The notes under the pieces are model-generated. The model was not told the origin of the DNA. It made no database searches and saw only the letters and a program-made list of their open reading frames with translations. A stretch of 64,000 bases of DNA from Carposina sasakii (Eukaryota; Arthropoda; Insecta; Lepidoptera; Carposinidae). Location: assembly GCA_014607495.2 (NCBI GenBank), contig CP053159.1, forward strand, positions 13,275,501 through 13,339,500. Reading direction: 5' to 3'. Made by a program: the position numbers and the translations under genes. Below are positions 1 to 12,775 of the stretch, in pieces; position 1 is the stretch's first letter, and each line of letters opens with the position of its first letter.

Positions 1-584
1 ACCTATGCGTCTGCTGTCGTAAATATATGTATGTACCTATAATGATACCTTAATTATACGAGTTATGTACCTTTGCTGAAATAATATAAATGTGTATGAA
101 ATTGCCGTAGCTTTGAAATTATATAAAATAATTAGGAACCGGATTAAGTGTCTGACATTAAACTATTCTACACAAAAAATTGTATATTTTAAGATATCAA
201 AACGGCAGACATGCTGCGATCACGTTTTGAAAGTCAATATTTATGCCTTTCGACTTCCAGCCACGCTCAAAGGAACCCTCGATGGGATTAGTGAATCCCC
301 ATTACACTAACGGCAGATGAAACAGTATTACCTGACATTAATATGGAGTTTGCTACTATACCGTAAGTCTGCGGAACACTGGCTCTTGGACTAATATATA
401 AATATCTAAAAACATAATGGCGAATATTTGAACAGCTGATATCAAATGGCACTTCTGGTTAGGTAGGTATCAACCGTAGGTATAATATCTCTAGAGGTAG
501 GCATTCGAGATGAATATCGAGTGCTGGTGGTAGATAAAATAATCTACTGCGTACTAAAGAAAATATGATACATACCATATACAT
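1..584. other. No gene seen
   Basis: AT-rich sequence without recognisable repeat ends or exons. The 72-codon frame at 92 has no credible protein features. Confidence 0.5.
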
Positions 585-1307
585 GGCAGTTTTTCCGAAA
601 TGGGTTAGCCAGAAACGCAGGTTCATTACGTAGATCCTGCAGCTACGTTTAGCATCGCGCCAATTAATGTATATAGTGATATGTTGCTAATGGCACTATC
701 AGCTGATCATAATTCCGCCATTTTTGTTTTGATAGCAGTATAGACATAAAAGTCGAATGTAGACCTAATGTCGAGGTTTGTGAGAATAGGGGCTCAGGGC
801 TGAAACTCGCGAACAAATTTTAGAAAATTGGCGGCACGATTAAGATTCATTATGCTTGTAAAGTTTTATCTCGGCCGGAGACGGCTTGGAACTTGCCGGG
901 GAAAGCAATAAAGCATTTTGGCAGATTTTGAAGTGGTCGGGAATTAAATGTGCATTACCCTGGTCTGCGACAGATGTAGCGCTAGGGGTGTCGGTTGCTG
1001 GCAACATGGTGACTTCTGTTGAGCAATTTATCAATGTATTTTAGTATTAGAAAATTTGATTGTATGTTGTAGTCATTACTGCATCTTTTAAAATGCGATA
1101 ATGTATTTCTGTAAGTACTCACCTAATGTTTATACAAGTGAGCCAGGGGATTTAGACAAAATAATATTATTTCGATCGAATGGATAGACGTTCATCATCA
1201 TTAAAGTTTGCTTCAATAGGCAGTGTGCCACAATTATAAACGTTCGCCAAAATTATTGTTTTGTTCAATAAATAAATTATTATTATTAAATTATTATTGT
1301 ATCCCTG

Positions 1308-1816
1308 TTTAAATTCTCGGGACTACAGAATCCCGGACCTTTGAGAGGCGTGCATCGAACTGTGGCGAAGATGTAGAGGCCCTTTTTAGAGAACTTTAAT
1401 ATGGTGTGGGATACACATGACGGATACCATCACCGACCGCACAATATGATACACCCGGCTATGGTCTCCGCCATGTGCAAGACTATTGGAGTGCAGAACT
1501 ATATCATGCGATGGGAAACAAAACTCATGGGCTATGGGGCTGAATTAAGGATGGAGTTAAGTAACCGGGCTATTAAAGGAGACTAACGGACACCTGCCAT
1601 TACAACCAAGTCTCATAATTGTTTGGTGGCAGGCGGTGACTCGCCGACTCATTTCATGGGCCCCCTGAAACGGCCGCACGCACGGAGCGACAAAGGGGGC
1701 AACATTTGGTTAGCGGTTAGGGTGGAGTGATGCCACTGGACTAGACTGGACTTTAAACCGAGGCCAACTCGCCACTTACGGACGGACACGTCCACCCTCG
1801 AGCTTTATTATTATAT
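1308..1816 (+). mobile_element. Non-LTR element 3' end between TTA repeats, copy 1
   Basis: Shared blocks with the copy at 60 kb: TTGAGAGGCGTGCATCG, GGTGTGGGATACACATG, CAATATGATACACCCGGC, TGGTGGCAGGCGGTGAC and GACACGTCCACCCTCGAGC. TTATTATT-type tracts lie before and after it. It looks like the 3' UTR of a retrotransposon that targets TAA repeats (Dong/R4 habit). The 61-codon ORF is not conserved in the second copy. Confidence 0.55.
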
Positions 1817-3010
1817 TGTGATAAACTATAACCGCTATTGGTGGTTACATACAATTTTGAAAAGCTATTATCAAATGGAGAAATCACCTTTCCAAATTCG
1901 AAATAATAATAATAGCATAACAATCATAATAACAAACAGCATGAATCGAATTATGTGTCGCTGGCAGCCCTACAAAGTTGGTTCTATTGTTCTTGTCTCA
2001 GCTCTACATTTAGGTTTGTACAGTAGTGTGGATAAGATTGAAACATTTGACGTTTATTGAGTTTTTCCTGTTTTTCTGCACAGATATTAAACTCCATGTG
2101 CTCGGAGGAATGAGATTGCGAACAATATAGTTCTGGATTCGAAATGCTTACTAATATTTATAAAGGTGACACTAACTCTATCGCACTTTTGCACCGAATG
2201 TACAGAACCTATTTGAATTAAATTTGGTACGCAGGTAATAGGTACTCTTAATTCTTAAAATAATCCCTGTGAATTGCTTTTTTGTTTTTTTTTCGTAAAA
2301 AATCAAATTGTGAGTAATTTACCTTGTCCAAGTATTTTAAGAAACAGATGCACATCAATTAATTGTTTTACTTTAATAATCTACAGTAGTTTGTAGTAAT
2401 GTATGGGTAATTTAACTTACTTGTAATATAACAAAAAAATAAACAAACAAAAACAATACCCAGCAATTGGGCTAAATATATTATTATTCTATAAGTCCAA
2501 AAACTTTGAAGCTAACAAAGTTATATGCGGATCCTAAAGACTGGCTAAATAAGTCCTGACTAAATGGCATTTCTTGATAAACAATAGTTTTATTCTTCTT
2601 GATATTTATTTTTATTTATTTTCTTTATTAGGAAAACCAACAGCAGTTACATTTTATAATAATTGCAGATAAATTTAAATAATAATTAGCCCAAGGATAG
2701 GTTTTCACAAGATTTCTGTGTTAAAGTGGTACGTTTAGACCCCTGTTTCTAGACAGCTTTCAGAGACAGCTTCTCACCCATATAATGTGGATTTGGTTTT
2801 TTTTTTAGAAAGTATGAATATGTCAAAGCATCAAACAATTTGTATGAGTGAGCAACCGCCTCAGTAAAGAAATTAATAACAAAGCAGAATGGCTCACTAT
2901 TCCTGAACTTAAAAATAAAAACACTACACCTGGGTCAATTGATTACCTATATATTTGATGTGATAAGGCAAAACGAATAATATTATTTACCACCAATACA
3001 TATTACCTTC
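1817..3010. other. No gene seen
   Basis: AT-rich, with short poly-T and ATT tracts. Nothing matches other parts of the window. Confidence 0.5.
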
Positions 3011-3308
3011 AATGCTGCTCTGGGAGTGAAAACCTTCTATGCTGCTCTGGGAGTGAAAAAAAACGTATACTTAATACTACAGCTGTTTCTCTTCCCGGGC
3101 ATACTGTACAAGTCAGTAGAGGGACAAGAGGGTCTTGGTGTTTTGTATGCGATGGGCCGACCACCTGTCACTACTAACCGAACTTGTACATCTCAACTAT
3201 AACTCGGAATTGGTCAGAAGTGGCACCATGTGGTTCTATCGGCCCTTGGTGCTCTGCCTACCCCGTAAGGGATGGAGGCGTGATTATATGTATGTATGTA
3301 TGTATGTA
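3011..3308 (+). repeat. TATG-tailed retroposon-like repeat
   Basis: Start GCTGCTCTGGGAGTGAAAA (present twice, 3014 and about 3040), then CTTCCCGGGCATACTGTAC, GGTGCTCTGCCTACCCCGTA, AGGCGTGATTATATG and a (TATG)n tail. Most complete of eight copies. The (TATG)n tail argues for retroposition. Confidence 0.75.
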
Positions 3309-3654
3309 ATACATATTACTGGACGCGACACCTGGAAAGTATATGCAATTTTGTGATCATGATGAGAATGAGAACCAATGTATACAGAATCGAAATGCTA
3401 ATTTATATTTAATTTTATTATTACTTGAAACATTTTATTGTACTTGTAAGTGTTCTTCGGGTATTAAGTATCTGGTAGTCTTTATGTACGAAGCCCACAA
3501 CTATGTAGCCTTTGCTTTATTCCTATGCATAAGCTATATATTACTGCCAATTTTAATTAAAACCTGTTTAGTTTTCGCGTAAAAGAGTAACAACACCCAT
3601 ACATCTGCATTCTACGCGTTCAATATTAGTTGGATTAATGTTTTTCGTAACTAT

Positions 3655-3873
3655 TCTTCTTCTTCAGCCTATTGCAGTCCACAACTAGACGTAGGCCTCC
3701 CCCAGGGTATGCTACAAGGCTAATGCCATGGGGGGTTTTTGCCCATAGTCACCACGCTGGGCAGGCGGGTTGGTGACCGCAGTCTGATTTTTGGACTATA
3801 TTGTCAACACGGGAGGCCCCTCCCGGAAACCCTTAATCGCCTCGTACCCACGGGCAGGCATGGGGTGGCACAA
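3655..3873 (-). mobile_element. RTE-tailed SINE
   Basis: (TTC)n, AGCCTATTGCAGTCC, CCACGCTGGGCAGGCGGG and ACCCACGGGCAGGCATGG. The 5' end is slightly truncated. Shorter fragments of the same family lie at 13382-13437 and 24038-24118. Confidence 0.7.
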
Positions 3874-6138
3874 ACTTTTTAAAATTCAAATTCAAAATCA
3901 TTTATTCGACATGAAAGCATTAACAACTTGTTTATCGATGGTCATTTTATATGTTACTTTCTATGTTCGCACCCCAAAATGAAACCGCTACCAAACAAAA
4001 AATGGAGGTGAATATAAACAACCTAAAAAATTAAATCGCAAAGCTTTTGCTTTGGCAACGGTCACCACCCCAAGGTGCGATTTGTGACGGTCTATCAGAC
4101 ATAAGTTTGCGATTTGGGGCTTAATAGCCACCAACGTGGAGCTAATAAGAGTTAAGGTCACCTAAAGATGAAATCCAGGAGAGCTTGTAGACAGTTCTCC
4201 TTTATGGCAAAACCAACATTAGGTCTGACACACCGCATGATTCTACTATTACCGTTACACTATTTCAGTGAAGTGTCATTGCTTGGAAGAAGAAATAGTA
4301 AAAAAGCTCCCAGCGACACAGTCAAAACTAAGTAACATATTAACAAAAGAATCTTAGATTGGATTAGATATCAGATAATCATAGTAACACTTACGAGTAA
4401 CTCACTTAGTGTGTATAAATTCAATTATCATAACATAATTTAATTAAATTCATATTATAAATTACATACCCACTTACACAAAGTAAGTACAGGTCCATGT
4501 CAAATTAAAACTGTATAAAATAATAAAAATTGTACAATGAGTATAAGTCAATGTCAAATAAATATCTACTAAACTAAATTATAAAATATTATATTTGTGT
4601 ACAATAGTACAAGTCAACGGTAAAATGTGAACAGAAGAGCAAACGTGGCATTCAGAACTTAAATATATAATACCTATATCTGGTAATAAACATTAGATTG
4701 AAGAAGTCACGCATGATACAAAATAAATGATACACCGCTCTCCTCTGCCGGCACCACGCAAGCATTATATTTGAAAAGGAGGTAAAATACCATATCTAAT
4801 TAAAACCTACATAAAGCTGAATCGTACCCAGGAGGTATTGTGAGTATGTCTATACCTTTATATAAATAAATAATTTACCACTGACAAGAAAAAACATATC
4901 AACTATACCCTCAAAATTGGTCAGAAGTGGCACCACGTGGTTCTATCGGCCCTTGGTGCTCTGCCTACCTCATAAGGGATAAAGGCGTGATTATATGTAT
5001 GTATGATGTACGAGTATGTAGGTAAGAAAAAATAGAAATATGTACCTACTGTGTATATAAAGTTACGCAAAAACCTTGTCTAATATAGGACCCAGTATTT
5101 TTAATTAAACCAGAGGCATGGCAGACCTATTAATACACTACACAAAGCGTACTTTAATAATCCGTACTCAAGCAGAACCCAATCTTTTACCTGAGGCTAA
5201 GCAGGACTACATACAGACGGAACTATTGCGATTTCAGTATAGAATAGATAAATACAGATATGACATGTCATAGGTATTTATAAAAACTGGTTTTATTTTT
5301 TCTGTACAAAGAATTAATTTAAATGTGATTTATAATAAGTTTTTTGTTGTTTAAGGACTTAAATACATCACCACCATTTAATAATCCGTACTACTCTATA
5401 CATAAACTACGTCTTTTATAGTGTCAGTGTTTATGTTATAAAGACAGATATAATTATTTCTCGTGAAAATACTTGCTACGCGCGTCTATGTGCATTTATG
5501 CAGAAAAACGTAGTCCATTTACATTATAAATTTTGGAAACCAGACACTTTCCAGGAGAAAAATATTTGTGAGGAGATTCAGCAAAACCAAAAATCATCCT
5601 GTAACTGTCAAAGAAGAAAGTCGAATTTTTTGCTGACAGAATACTATGGATCCAGCTCTCGAGGAGCTTAAGCTCAATATCTCTATATTTTTTTCATTAG
5701 TGTACCTACGCCCAAAAAATAAGTCAACAAAAATTTTGTATGGGGGCTTACTCGTAGATCCTTCTTTAGGCAATGCTTAAACTGTGCTTAAATTCTTTTG
5801 TAAATAACACCGACTAAGTATATCAGATAGTAAGGTAAGATTTCTACTGAAACCCGTATGCCTTATAAAATAAATTAGATTAGGTACATAAGGTATATTT
5901 ATTTATTTATTCGCAGTACGGGTTTAATATTTATAAAAATTTGTTTAGAAAAGAACATAATACTTTACACAATATTACCAAACTAATACTAAACAGAAAA
6001 TAATCTCATCAAGCATAATTTTATTTGGCATCAAAACAGCTCATACTTTAAAACTTCGAGGATTTAAGACGTAGATTAAGCCAATCAATTCTGTTAAAAC
6101 CAGTAAAAGTGCTCTGAGCTTAAACTTTTAGAACTATA
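3874..6138. other. Repeat fragments only
   Basis: Contains an ATTCAAATTCAAAATCA LINE-tail-like tract near 3882, a partial TATG-tailed repeat at 4911-5012, and a decayed minus copy of the 25.3-kb MITE near 5425-5590 (CTACGCGCGTCTATGTGC). No exon seen. Confidence 0.45.
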
Positions 6139-6645
6139 CGGGGTGTAACATAACGGGTATGTTAAGCGAAAATCAATATAGCAGTATAGCTTATAGCACT
6201 ATAAAGAACTTATCCACAAAATTTGAGACTAGAAATTAATGTTTATTTTTTCAGTTAGTATAAGATAAATTAACTAAACAACTCAGAAATGTACATACAA
6301 AGATCATGTAGAAAAATAAACGTGTGATTTCTGATGTCAAATTTAGTAGAAAAGTTCCTTATAATGTACGAATGCCCACAAGCACTATATTAAAATACTA
6401 GGGATCCGCCCCGGTTTTTCACGGGTGTAAATGCCCTTTCACGTGGACAATGTCGTGGGCATTTTTTTATTTTTTCTAGAATCATCCTCGTACAGGTATA
6501 TTCTAAAAAAAGAATTAGCGAAATCGGTTTAGCTGTTCTCGAGATTCGTGCTGAGCAAAACATTTAGCGATTCATTTTTATAAATAATATAATAGATTTT
6601 CGCTTATACCCCATCATTTAACACACCCCTTTATTACAACATGTG
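6139..6645. mobile_element. Mariner-like MITE split by a Helitron
   Basis: CGGGGTGTAACATAACGGG and TATGTTAAGCGAAAA at the left. TTTCGCTTATACC and ACACACCCCTTTATTACA at the right match the ends of the 59448 element. A Helitron occupies 6398-6596. Confidence 0.55.
6398..6596 (-). mobile_element. Helitron nested in a mariner-like MITE
   Basis: The plus strand starts CTAGGGATCCGCCCCGG after A and ends ATATAATAGA before T. 199 bp. It splits the TIR element at 6139-6645. Confidence 0.65.
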
Positions 6646-6927
6646 ATCTTGCACAAAACTGTAGACAACAGAGAGATTACAAGTGTCCGTACTGAGCTGG
6701 TCTAATCTTTGCCGGGTCTGATTCTAGGGGATCACGTAAGCCGAAGTTCGGACCCTCGGGCGGTCAATAGGGTATAATAGGGATTTGCCTCAACTCGTCT
6801 CATTAGTTTGATTGCAGCCTTGCAATGGTACCAGCGACAAAGTTGATTGTTGCTTGACGTTTTAATTTGTTTTTACTCGATGAAATAGCAGGAAATTTGA
6901 TTTATTTAGTTCGATGTGCATGTACAT

Positions 6928-7160
6928 ACAGTACAGACGGACTTTGTTCCCGAAATCAGGTAACCAAAACTGCAGAATCATAAAAGAGATGCCATAGCGA
7001 AGTTAATTATAACGCGGATTATCCAAATAATCAGTGACAAGTTGTTAACTTATCGCCTGAGTGACAGAATGCCTGAGTTCCTTAGTCTTACGACATGTCT
7101 TGAAGGAAATGCAGGTGTTGTATTCTAGTGAAGTCCCGCATCAGCAGAGGTTTATATAGT
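6928..7160 (+). repeat. CGGCTGTG-type repeat
   Basis: CCCGAAATCAGG, TATCGCCTGAG, CCTGAGTTCCTTAGTC, GTATTCTAGTGAAG and so on. Other members: 585-735, 8405-8600, 24182-24420, 25017-25240, 35965-36205, 54760-55225 (split) and 58705-58805 on plus; 9160-9210, 30890-30985, 37856-37915 and 59330-59445 on minus. Unclassified, about 230 bp, without visible TIR. Confidence 0.65.
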
Positions 7161-8404
7161 TAATTAAGATAGTTAGGATTATATATAGTGATCGGAATAT
7201 GTAGTACGTTAAATGAAATCAAGTATTTATTTGCAGACAAAGGTAGTACGATCAATATTCCTATCAGACAACTTTTACAGGTATTTCAAATTAATAAAAA
7301 TCTGAAAAAGCTACGAAATTTAAAACGTGCACTACATTTTATACGTACATACATCATTGTACCTTTTATATGTATCAAATTTGAAACAGGGCTGGAAAAT
7401 GAAGACGGTTACCAAAATGTACCTTTTATTTACCGGATACTGGATATAAAGTTACACCGAATTACGTACCTGTATCTGAAAAGATACATCAAAGCATTCA
7501 TTAAATTATTTGGCGGCAATACTTGGCGCAACAAGGCACAACTCGGCGTAAGTGCAACAGACTCAAGAATTTCATTACACGAGCACCTAATTGTAATGAG
7601 CAATCTTCGCACCTGCCAGAACACCTACGGTGTAGGTGTGACTAAATTATTAAGACACAAAGTATTTCTCGGCTACATCAAATTTAGTGCATAGACAATA
7701 AAGCTGCCTGTCGACTGAAGTTGTGCAGACTCTATGCCTATATTCATTAATGAAATCTTACCGCAATGGAATATTGTCTTTGTTGATGTAAACGAATAAT
7801 CCTATCTAGCGAGAAACAAAATGCCTTTAACTTATTCATACTTTATTTTCATAAAAATCTAGTCATAAATTCTTGAAGGGGTGAGCATACCGCCGAGTAT
7901 TATGCATGATTCCATTAAATTAGGAACCGTTAAGAGATGTCTCAAAAATTATCCAAATTATAACCTGTTAGAGCCTTGTCTGTCATATAGAAGTTAGGTG
8001 CAGACTAACATAATCTCTAGCGTAAAAGCAGCCTAAAACCCTAAATTACCGAACCTCTAAGTATTTCGCTCACATCGAACCCAGCGCAATAAGTCACAGG
8101 TATCACACCTACCATTTGCGTGCCTTCGCACCTCCAAAGTGGAAATAAACAAGCTAACTTTTGCCATTTCGCATTGTGCGGATAGAATGGCTTTTACACT
8201 AGACGTACTCAAATTAAAGTTGTCGGATTACAGTGCGGGCGAACGTCTCGGGCTATTGTCGAAGCGGTACTGAAATGAGAGGGCGCGGAGACGCGAATTC
8301 GAAACTTGCACTGGAATTTGTACTTGCGAATTGTTTTGTTGGATGACTCGGGTGTTTTACTAACGTGTGAGTACCGAGTCTGTGTAGTTTTTTTTTGTTT
8401 TATT
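7161..8404. other. No gene recognised; long non-ATG frame
   Basis: The longest open frame of the window (168 codons, 7188-7694) opens at GTG and shows no known domain. The rest is AT-rich, with a trace of the (AC)n-family repeat near 7876. Confidence 0.4.
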
Positions 8405-8621
8405 TCTACATAGAGACATATACACACGGCTGTGTTTCAGAAATAAAGATCACATCCCCTTTTAGCATAGCAGAGACATATGTAAGTTATCAGTAACAAG
8501 TTGCTACAGTTCCTTAGTCGACATGCACGATGAAGAATGATGAAGAAGATGCTGATGATGTATTCTCGTGAAGCCCCGTAACAGCACAGGATTTACTGTC
8601 TACAGGATGTTAAAAAGAGTT

Positions 8622-8760
8622 AAAAATGAGATTTGGCTAGTGTATAGCTATCGGGATGAAAAAATAATGTTTTCAAAAACGTAATTTAAGAATAAAATTT
8701 TAAAAGATATGGTCAAATTCGTCATCCGAGATAATTGACGCGGTTGCTCATTCAGTGAGA
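8622..8760 (+). mobile_element. SINE leader fragment
   Basis: GAGATTTGGCTAGTGTATAG, ATTCGTCATCCGAG and ATTGACGCGGTTGCTC match the leader and A-box region of the SINEs at 22 and 62 kb. The B box and tail are lost. It shows that the leader is a shared, ancient part of the family. Confidence 0.65.
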
Positions 8761-9426
8761 GCACTGCACGGAATTTTATTTTTACTAAAATGAATATCTT
8801 CACCTATTAAAAAAAGCGAAATTCACCTTCCCAAATCGTCCTCATCTCGTCGCCATGTCTAAAAAGCCAGTAAATCAATACTCGTACTTGTTGGTAACGC
8901 AGCGGTTACTTTGTAACAGTTCTATTCAGCTTTTAATTAATTGTCAGGCCCGTTTGATTGAAGTACTTTAGAAATTGTTAGGTATTGTTTGGACAGGCTT
9001 CATTCAACTCGTGGCTATTCAAACCCAGCTACGGGCAAAGTATTGGCGATTACTGTTTGTCAATTAAAATTAAAGCCGTTTTGCAATGAGCCTGTTTCGG
9101 ATTAGTTTTGGCGGAACATGTTTCTGACGTTTCGAGTTTTTAGTCAGTAGTTTGATGTGATTTTATTGATATGGTCCTACAGTTCTGGCTACCGTAATTC
9201 GGTAACAGCCGTACGTACCTATATATGTCTACTATGCACGAGTATGTAAATATAATATAGTTCCGTCATATTTGAAATTCTAAAGGCAAGTCGGTATATA
9301 TATATATAAGTCAGATATACTACCTACATAAATCACTTGACAAGTTTTCCCAAGTATAGCCTAAATAAACATATACCTAGTTATGTATATAGGTATGATA
9401 AATAACTTTTATTAAATCTCTATGCT

Positions 9427-9684
9427 CTGCTGCTCTGGGAGTAAAAAAAAAGTATAATACTACAGTTGCTTCTCTTCCCGGGCATACTGTATAAGTCAGT
9501 AGAGGGACAAGAGGGTCTTGGTGTTTTGTAGGCGATGGGCTGACCACCTGTCACTACTAACCGAACGTGTACATCTCAACTATACCCTCAAAATTGGTCA
9601 GAAGTGGCACCATGTGGTTTTATCGGCCCTTGGTGCTCTGCCTACCCCGTAAGGGATAAAGGCGTGATTGTATGTGTGTATGTA
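9427..9684 (+). repeat. TATG-tailed repeat
   Basis: Same family as 3011: GCTGCTCTGGGAGTAAAAAA to AAAGGCGTGATTGTATG. Another plus-strand piece is at 4911-5012. Confidence 0.7.
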
Positions 9685-12559
9685 CTAGGTCAAGATAGAG
9701 AAATAAATATGATTCTAATTAGTAGGTACATACTTTTAATTATTTGTACACAAAAAACTACAGTAGGTAAATACTGGGTTTACAAAAGCAATGCATACGG
9801 TAAGGGTACTTGTATTTGTTTTTAATGTAAAAAAATACCTACTCGAAAACTGCTTTAATCGACTACTTTAAACTACAAAACTACTTATATAACACAGCCA
9901 AAACCGCGCAATTACAGTCAACAAACTAACTTCTAACTACGTTCGAACAGCTGTACCAAAAATAACCACAAATCTTATAACTACGGCACAGTAGCAATTT
10001 ATGCGGGGGTAGGGAAATCTAATTTATATGTAAGAACGTAGACAGATGAGCCAATCTTCCTGTCTCCATGGCCCAGGGTTTAATCACACCGGAGTGGTTT
10101 TAAAATAAGGGCTCGTTTCGAATGCGTTCTGAATGCATTCGCGTTTTGGCTTTTTACAGGTTGGCTAGAAGATATTTTTTAGAAGTTGGTCAGAAGTGTG
10201 CAAAATACACACACACTTTTCACCAGTTAGTCTATTAAGTCCCACTTGGTAAGGGGTGAGCCTACCGCCATTTTTAGGACACGAATACAATCTAGCGACC
10301 AATTCATTGGGAAATGTTTTTGAGTCATTGAAATAAGTATTATAGGTAGTAAGCCTTTTATTTGTTTATATTTATTCAAATCATGGGTTCGATAATTATG
10401 ACCGATATCTTGAGAAGGCTAAGGTCCAATTTTCAAATAGTCTGATAGCCTATTTAAAAGTCAAAGTTTTTGCTGGTACTCTTTCAATAACAGACTAGAC
10501 TATTTGACCATTAGAAAAATTTGCCCTTAGAATAAAAATAACTATAATCTTATAGATATAAATATACAGATTGATGATAATGATGATGATGTGAAAGTAA
10601 TCTAAGTGACTCTGCTTGTTAACTTTTCATATGAAATTTTCACGTGGCTAAACGGTTTCAATTGTGTAATACAAATGCATGGACATGATGATGACGGTCA
10701 AACAAAGTTTGTTTGAAGTTTTGTAACGTTACTTTTTTTTTCTAAAAAAAACCTACTAAATTACCAGCTTGGGACTTTGGGAGCTGGAAAATTTATTTGA
10801 CTTCTGAAGAACTAAAACTATTTGAACTTCATTATTTTTAATAGGTTCCTAATTGTTTCAAGTCAAGTGAAAAGTAAAAGCAAATGTTGCAATGTAAAAG
10901 TAACTTTTTATACCGGGATGACAATTTAGGGTTCCCTATTACCCACATTAAAATTATTGATAGAGAAAGATTTGTTTTGATGAAAGTCGTATTGAATAAT
11001 GATAGATTTATGCCTAAACAACACCAATTATAATTTAAATCACCACGTGACTATAGAAACCTATTTCAAGGTAGGATTATTATGCGTACACGCTGCATAA
11101 TAACATGGATATTAGTACGGAGAAAACGCGTTCTATTCACATCGTGTTTTGAATTTAAACACGTGAGCACGAAGAAAATTACAGATCACTCCGGCTTTGA
11201 AATAAGCCGCGACAACTGACAACGCCATCTAGTAGAGCTTCTAATATCGTTTTGAGCTTAGTAGTTGTTTTCCTTAGGGTTTTCCGAAGGAATAATACTT
11301 TACTGCCTTATTTTAAATGGGATAGACAAGAGCTTAAAAAATCTGTTGTATTTTTTTATGTATCTTTAAATGATTTGTAAGCTTATGTTCGATTCCATTC
11401 ATACTTAGGTTTATGATGATTGTCTGATTAATGAATGTCCATAGGAGGTAACGGGATCCATACAACATCAATATGTCAATGATTGGTACCTGATTCTGCA
11501 AGTCCTCATGCGCGAGCGAGATGCTAACAGCTCGTTCGTTGGAGCGAGATGGACAAACTTTAATTCATTCAATAGTTTATGAACACAATATCGGTTTTAT
11601 TATGCTGTTAAGTTATGGATGTGGGTCCATGAGGGCTAAGACGTGACTGAAGTGACTCCTGCAGCAACAGGCGGTTTGAAGGCGGAGTTTGCCACCGCGT
11701 CTGCGCAAAAAATACCCGGTTGCTATGGTTACGCCTCCTCTGTATTTGCGACGCGTCACACCCTGTATACATTGGCACAATGTTGTAGCTTCACCCAACT
11801 CTGGCGCTAGTAGCGCTGTAGAGTCATAATGAAATAAAGGTAGAATGTTAGTTCGATGTTTATCCATTTGCATGGTAAACTTGGCGGGTGATATAGAGAT
11901 TTTTGAAACTCCATGATTGACGAGTGATGCTCGATAATTGTGTTTGGGAGTTGGCAGATTTTTGTGAAGTTTCTCTGATATATGGCGGCCGAGTTCGGAT
12001 TTATTCGGTTCAGCTTTCACGGTTATTTCGCCGGGAAAACTCTTATTATGTTACGCTTATTACGTTGTTTGTAATAGCTGACGTGGAAAATATGAGAGGT
12101 ATTTTGATCTTTGGGTGTGTACTTTGGAAATCAATGCCTTTCTATCAACCAAGGAGGTCCTACTGTCGCACTCAAAGGCCTTTAATGGCAACTTAAGCAA
12201 CTTCTTAAAAAAACTAAAAAGAATAACTTTTAGAATCAGTCATAACCAGTGGTCGGAGTAGGTATATTGAATTATGGTCATTGACATCAAACGTATATGT
12301 TAATATGGATACGCCTCCGAGTCTCCGGATTATTATGATAAAAATAAAATAAAAATACCGAAACTTCGAAATTATTACATGAAACTAGTTAAAAATGTAT
12401 CAATACTCTCATGTATCATGTATCAAAACTCCGGTACATTCCGGAAAAAATGCATGTCCATGTTTTGATATTATGACGCAAGTATGTAAAATCAATATAC
12501 CTACTCCGACCACTGGTCATAACATACATATTATAAATATTTTTAAGAAATGTAAAAAA
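9685..12559. other. No gene recognised
   Basis: Apart from the (AC)n-family repeat at 10186-10275, I see nothing assignable. The stretch 11600-12050 is GC-richer, with a 135-codon minus frame, an imperfect X-box-like GTTGCTATGGTTAC (11719) and a short frame starting ATGGCGGCCGAG (11982). It could be a first exon, but evidence is insufficient. Confidence 0.35.
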
Positions 12560-12645
12560 AAATTCACCCGAGTGGGACTCGAACCCACGACCTCACGCAT
12601 TCCGTGCTGTGCTCTAACCAACTGAGCTACCGGGTCAATTAACTC
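12560..12645 (-). mobile_element. tRNA-like SINE module
   Basis: The minus strand reads CCCGGTAGCTCAGTTGG, GGTTCGAGTCC and CACTCGGGTGAATTTTTTTT: good A and B boxes and a T-run terminator. The anticodon arm only gives a 4-bp stem with a 5-nt loop, so this is a SINE or tRNA pseudogene. The leader of the other copies is missing or unlike. Confidence 0.65.
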
Positions 12646-12671
12646 ACTATATAGTCACACTCATTATCCCC

Positions 12672-12775
12672 CAAAGAAGTTGGGCAAAAGTGTGCAAATT
12701 ACACACACACACACACTTTTCACCAGTGAGCCTATTAAGTCTCACGTGGTAAGGGTAAGCCTACCGCCGCTTTTC
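12672..12775. repeat. Dispersed repeat with (AC)n
   Basis: AAAGTGTGCAAATTACACAC, TTTTCACCAGTGAGCC, TATTAAGTCTCACGTGG and AGCCTACCGCCG. A second copy is at 10186-10275, and shorter traces occur near 7876 and 18656. Confidence 0.5.

Noticed and set aside
1401..1586. 61-codon ORF MVWDTHDGYHHRPHN..
   Set aside because: The second copy at 60148 keeps the first 40 codons only approximately and then shifts; both lie in the 3' part of a retrotransposon, so probably non-coding.
7188..7694. Longest open frame of the window, 168 codons on plus
   Set aside because: It opens at GTG, has no ATG until late, shows no domain I know, and is AT-driven in composition. Listed only as an unassigned stretch.
11719..11732. 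Second X-box-like motif GTTGCTATGGTTAC
   Set aside because: The right half-site breaks the RFX consensus at one required purine, and no ciliary gene follows.
11613..12020. 135-codon minus frame in a GC-richer stretch
   Set aside because: No recognisable motif, splice structure or homologue from memory. A first exon or UTR nearby is possible but unsupported.
12560..12645. Possible tRNA gene on minus
   Set aside because: A and B boxes are good but the anticodon arm does not form a 5-bp stem with a 7-nt loop, and sister copies at 22, 36 and 62 kb are SINEs.
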